64,000 bases of DNA from Vanilla planifolia. Taxonomy: Eukaryota > Streptophyta > Magnoliopsida > Asparagales > Orchidaceae. The stretch lies in assembly GCA_023846275.1 (NCBI GenBank), contig CM043871.1:30038569-30102568 (forward strand), given 5' to 3'. Shown here piece after piece: positions 63,998 through 64,000 of the stretch. The translations under genes and the position numbers were made by a program. A model generated the notes under the pieces. The model searched no databases. It saw only the letters and a program-made list of their open reading frames with translations, and had not been told where the DNA came from. Position 1 is the first letter of the stretch; each line of letters begins with the position of its first letter.

Positions 63998-64000
63998 TGC

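Noticed and set aside
1..64000. tRNA, rRNA, CRISPR and organelle-DNA insertions
   Set aside because: No recognisable tRNA or rRNA core, spacer-repeat array or plastid/mitochondrial gene was seen by eye. A covariance-model or organelle-genome search would be decisive.

Overview
This window is nuclear DNA of a flowering plant. It is strongly AT-rich, carries spliced genes with plant-type introns, and is full of decayed Ty1/copia and Ty3/gypsy retrotransposons. The species cannot be fixed from the sequence alone. No bacterial-type operon, CRISPR array, tRNA or rRNA gene was seen.

Three protein genes can be rebuilt exon by exon by matching splice sites to conserved family sequence. (1) A single-domain Sec14-like (CRAL-TRIO) lipid-binding protein lies on the + strand, with coding exons 3913-3978, 8643-8819, 8923-9021, 9124-9369 and 10065-10334 (285 aa). 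(2) A plant mTERF2/EMB2219-type organelle mTERF protein lies on the - strand, with coding exons 28289-27595, 27499-27094, 26608-26393, 26265-26158, 20123-19849 and 19784-19598 (628 aa, reading frame intact). Its fourth intron is 6 kb long and holds a decayed copia element. (3) The 5' part of a KIN-8B-type kinesin lies on the + strand, with seven coding exons between 51295 and 53273. It then enters an intron that shows no further kinesin exon to the window end, more than 10.7 kb away. A possible minus-strand transcription unit (about 12130 to 10700) has promoter-like and splice-like signals but only very short ORFs.

Layout: 1-3880, promoter, leader and 5' intron of the Sec14 gene. 3881-10334, Sec14 gene. 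10.7-12.15 kb, minus-strand unit. 12.2-19.6 kb, AT-rich intergenic DNA with retroelement traces. 19.6-28.3 kb, mTERF2 gene with copia in intron 4. 28.4-50.1 kb, a long transposon-rich block with a decayed minus-strand gypsy element (about 35.1-40.2 kb) and several diverged duplicated segments. 50.2-51.3 kb, GC-richer KIN-8B promoter and leader. 51.3-53.3 kb, KIN-8B exons. 53.3-64 kb, probable giant KIN-8B intron holding a 281-bp tandem duplication, an inverted repeat of about 3 kb made of two head-to-head copia 3' ends, a CpG-rich insert in one arm, and a 36-bp alternating purine-pyrimidine tandem repeat at the window edge.

The three genes are not functionally linked: lipid transfer or signalling, organelle gene expression, and microtubule motor. 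I saw no convincing novel biological system. The most unusual items are the copia palindrome with its one-armed CpG-rich insert, the sense-oriented copia inside mTERF2, and the very long KIN-8B intron that splits the switch I motif.
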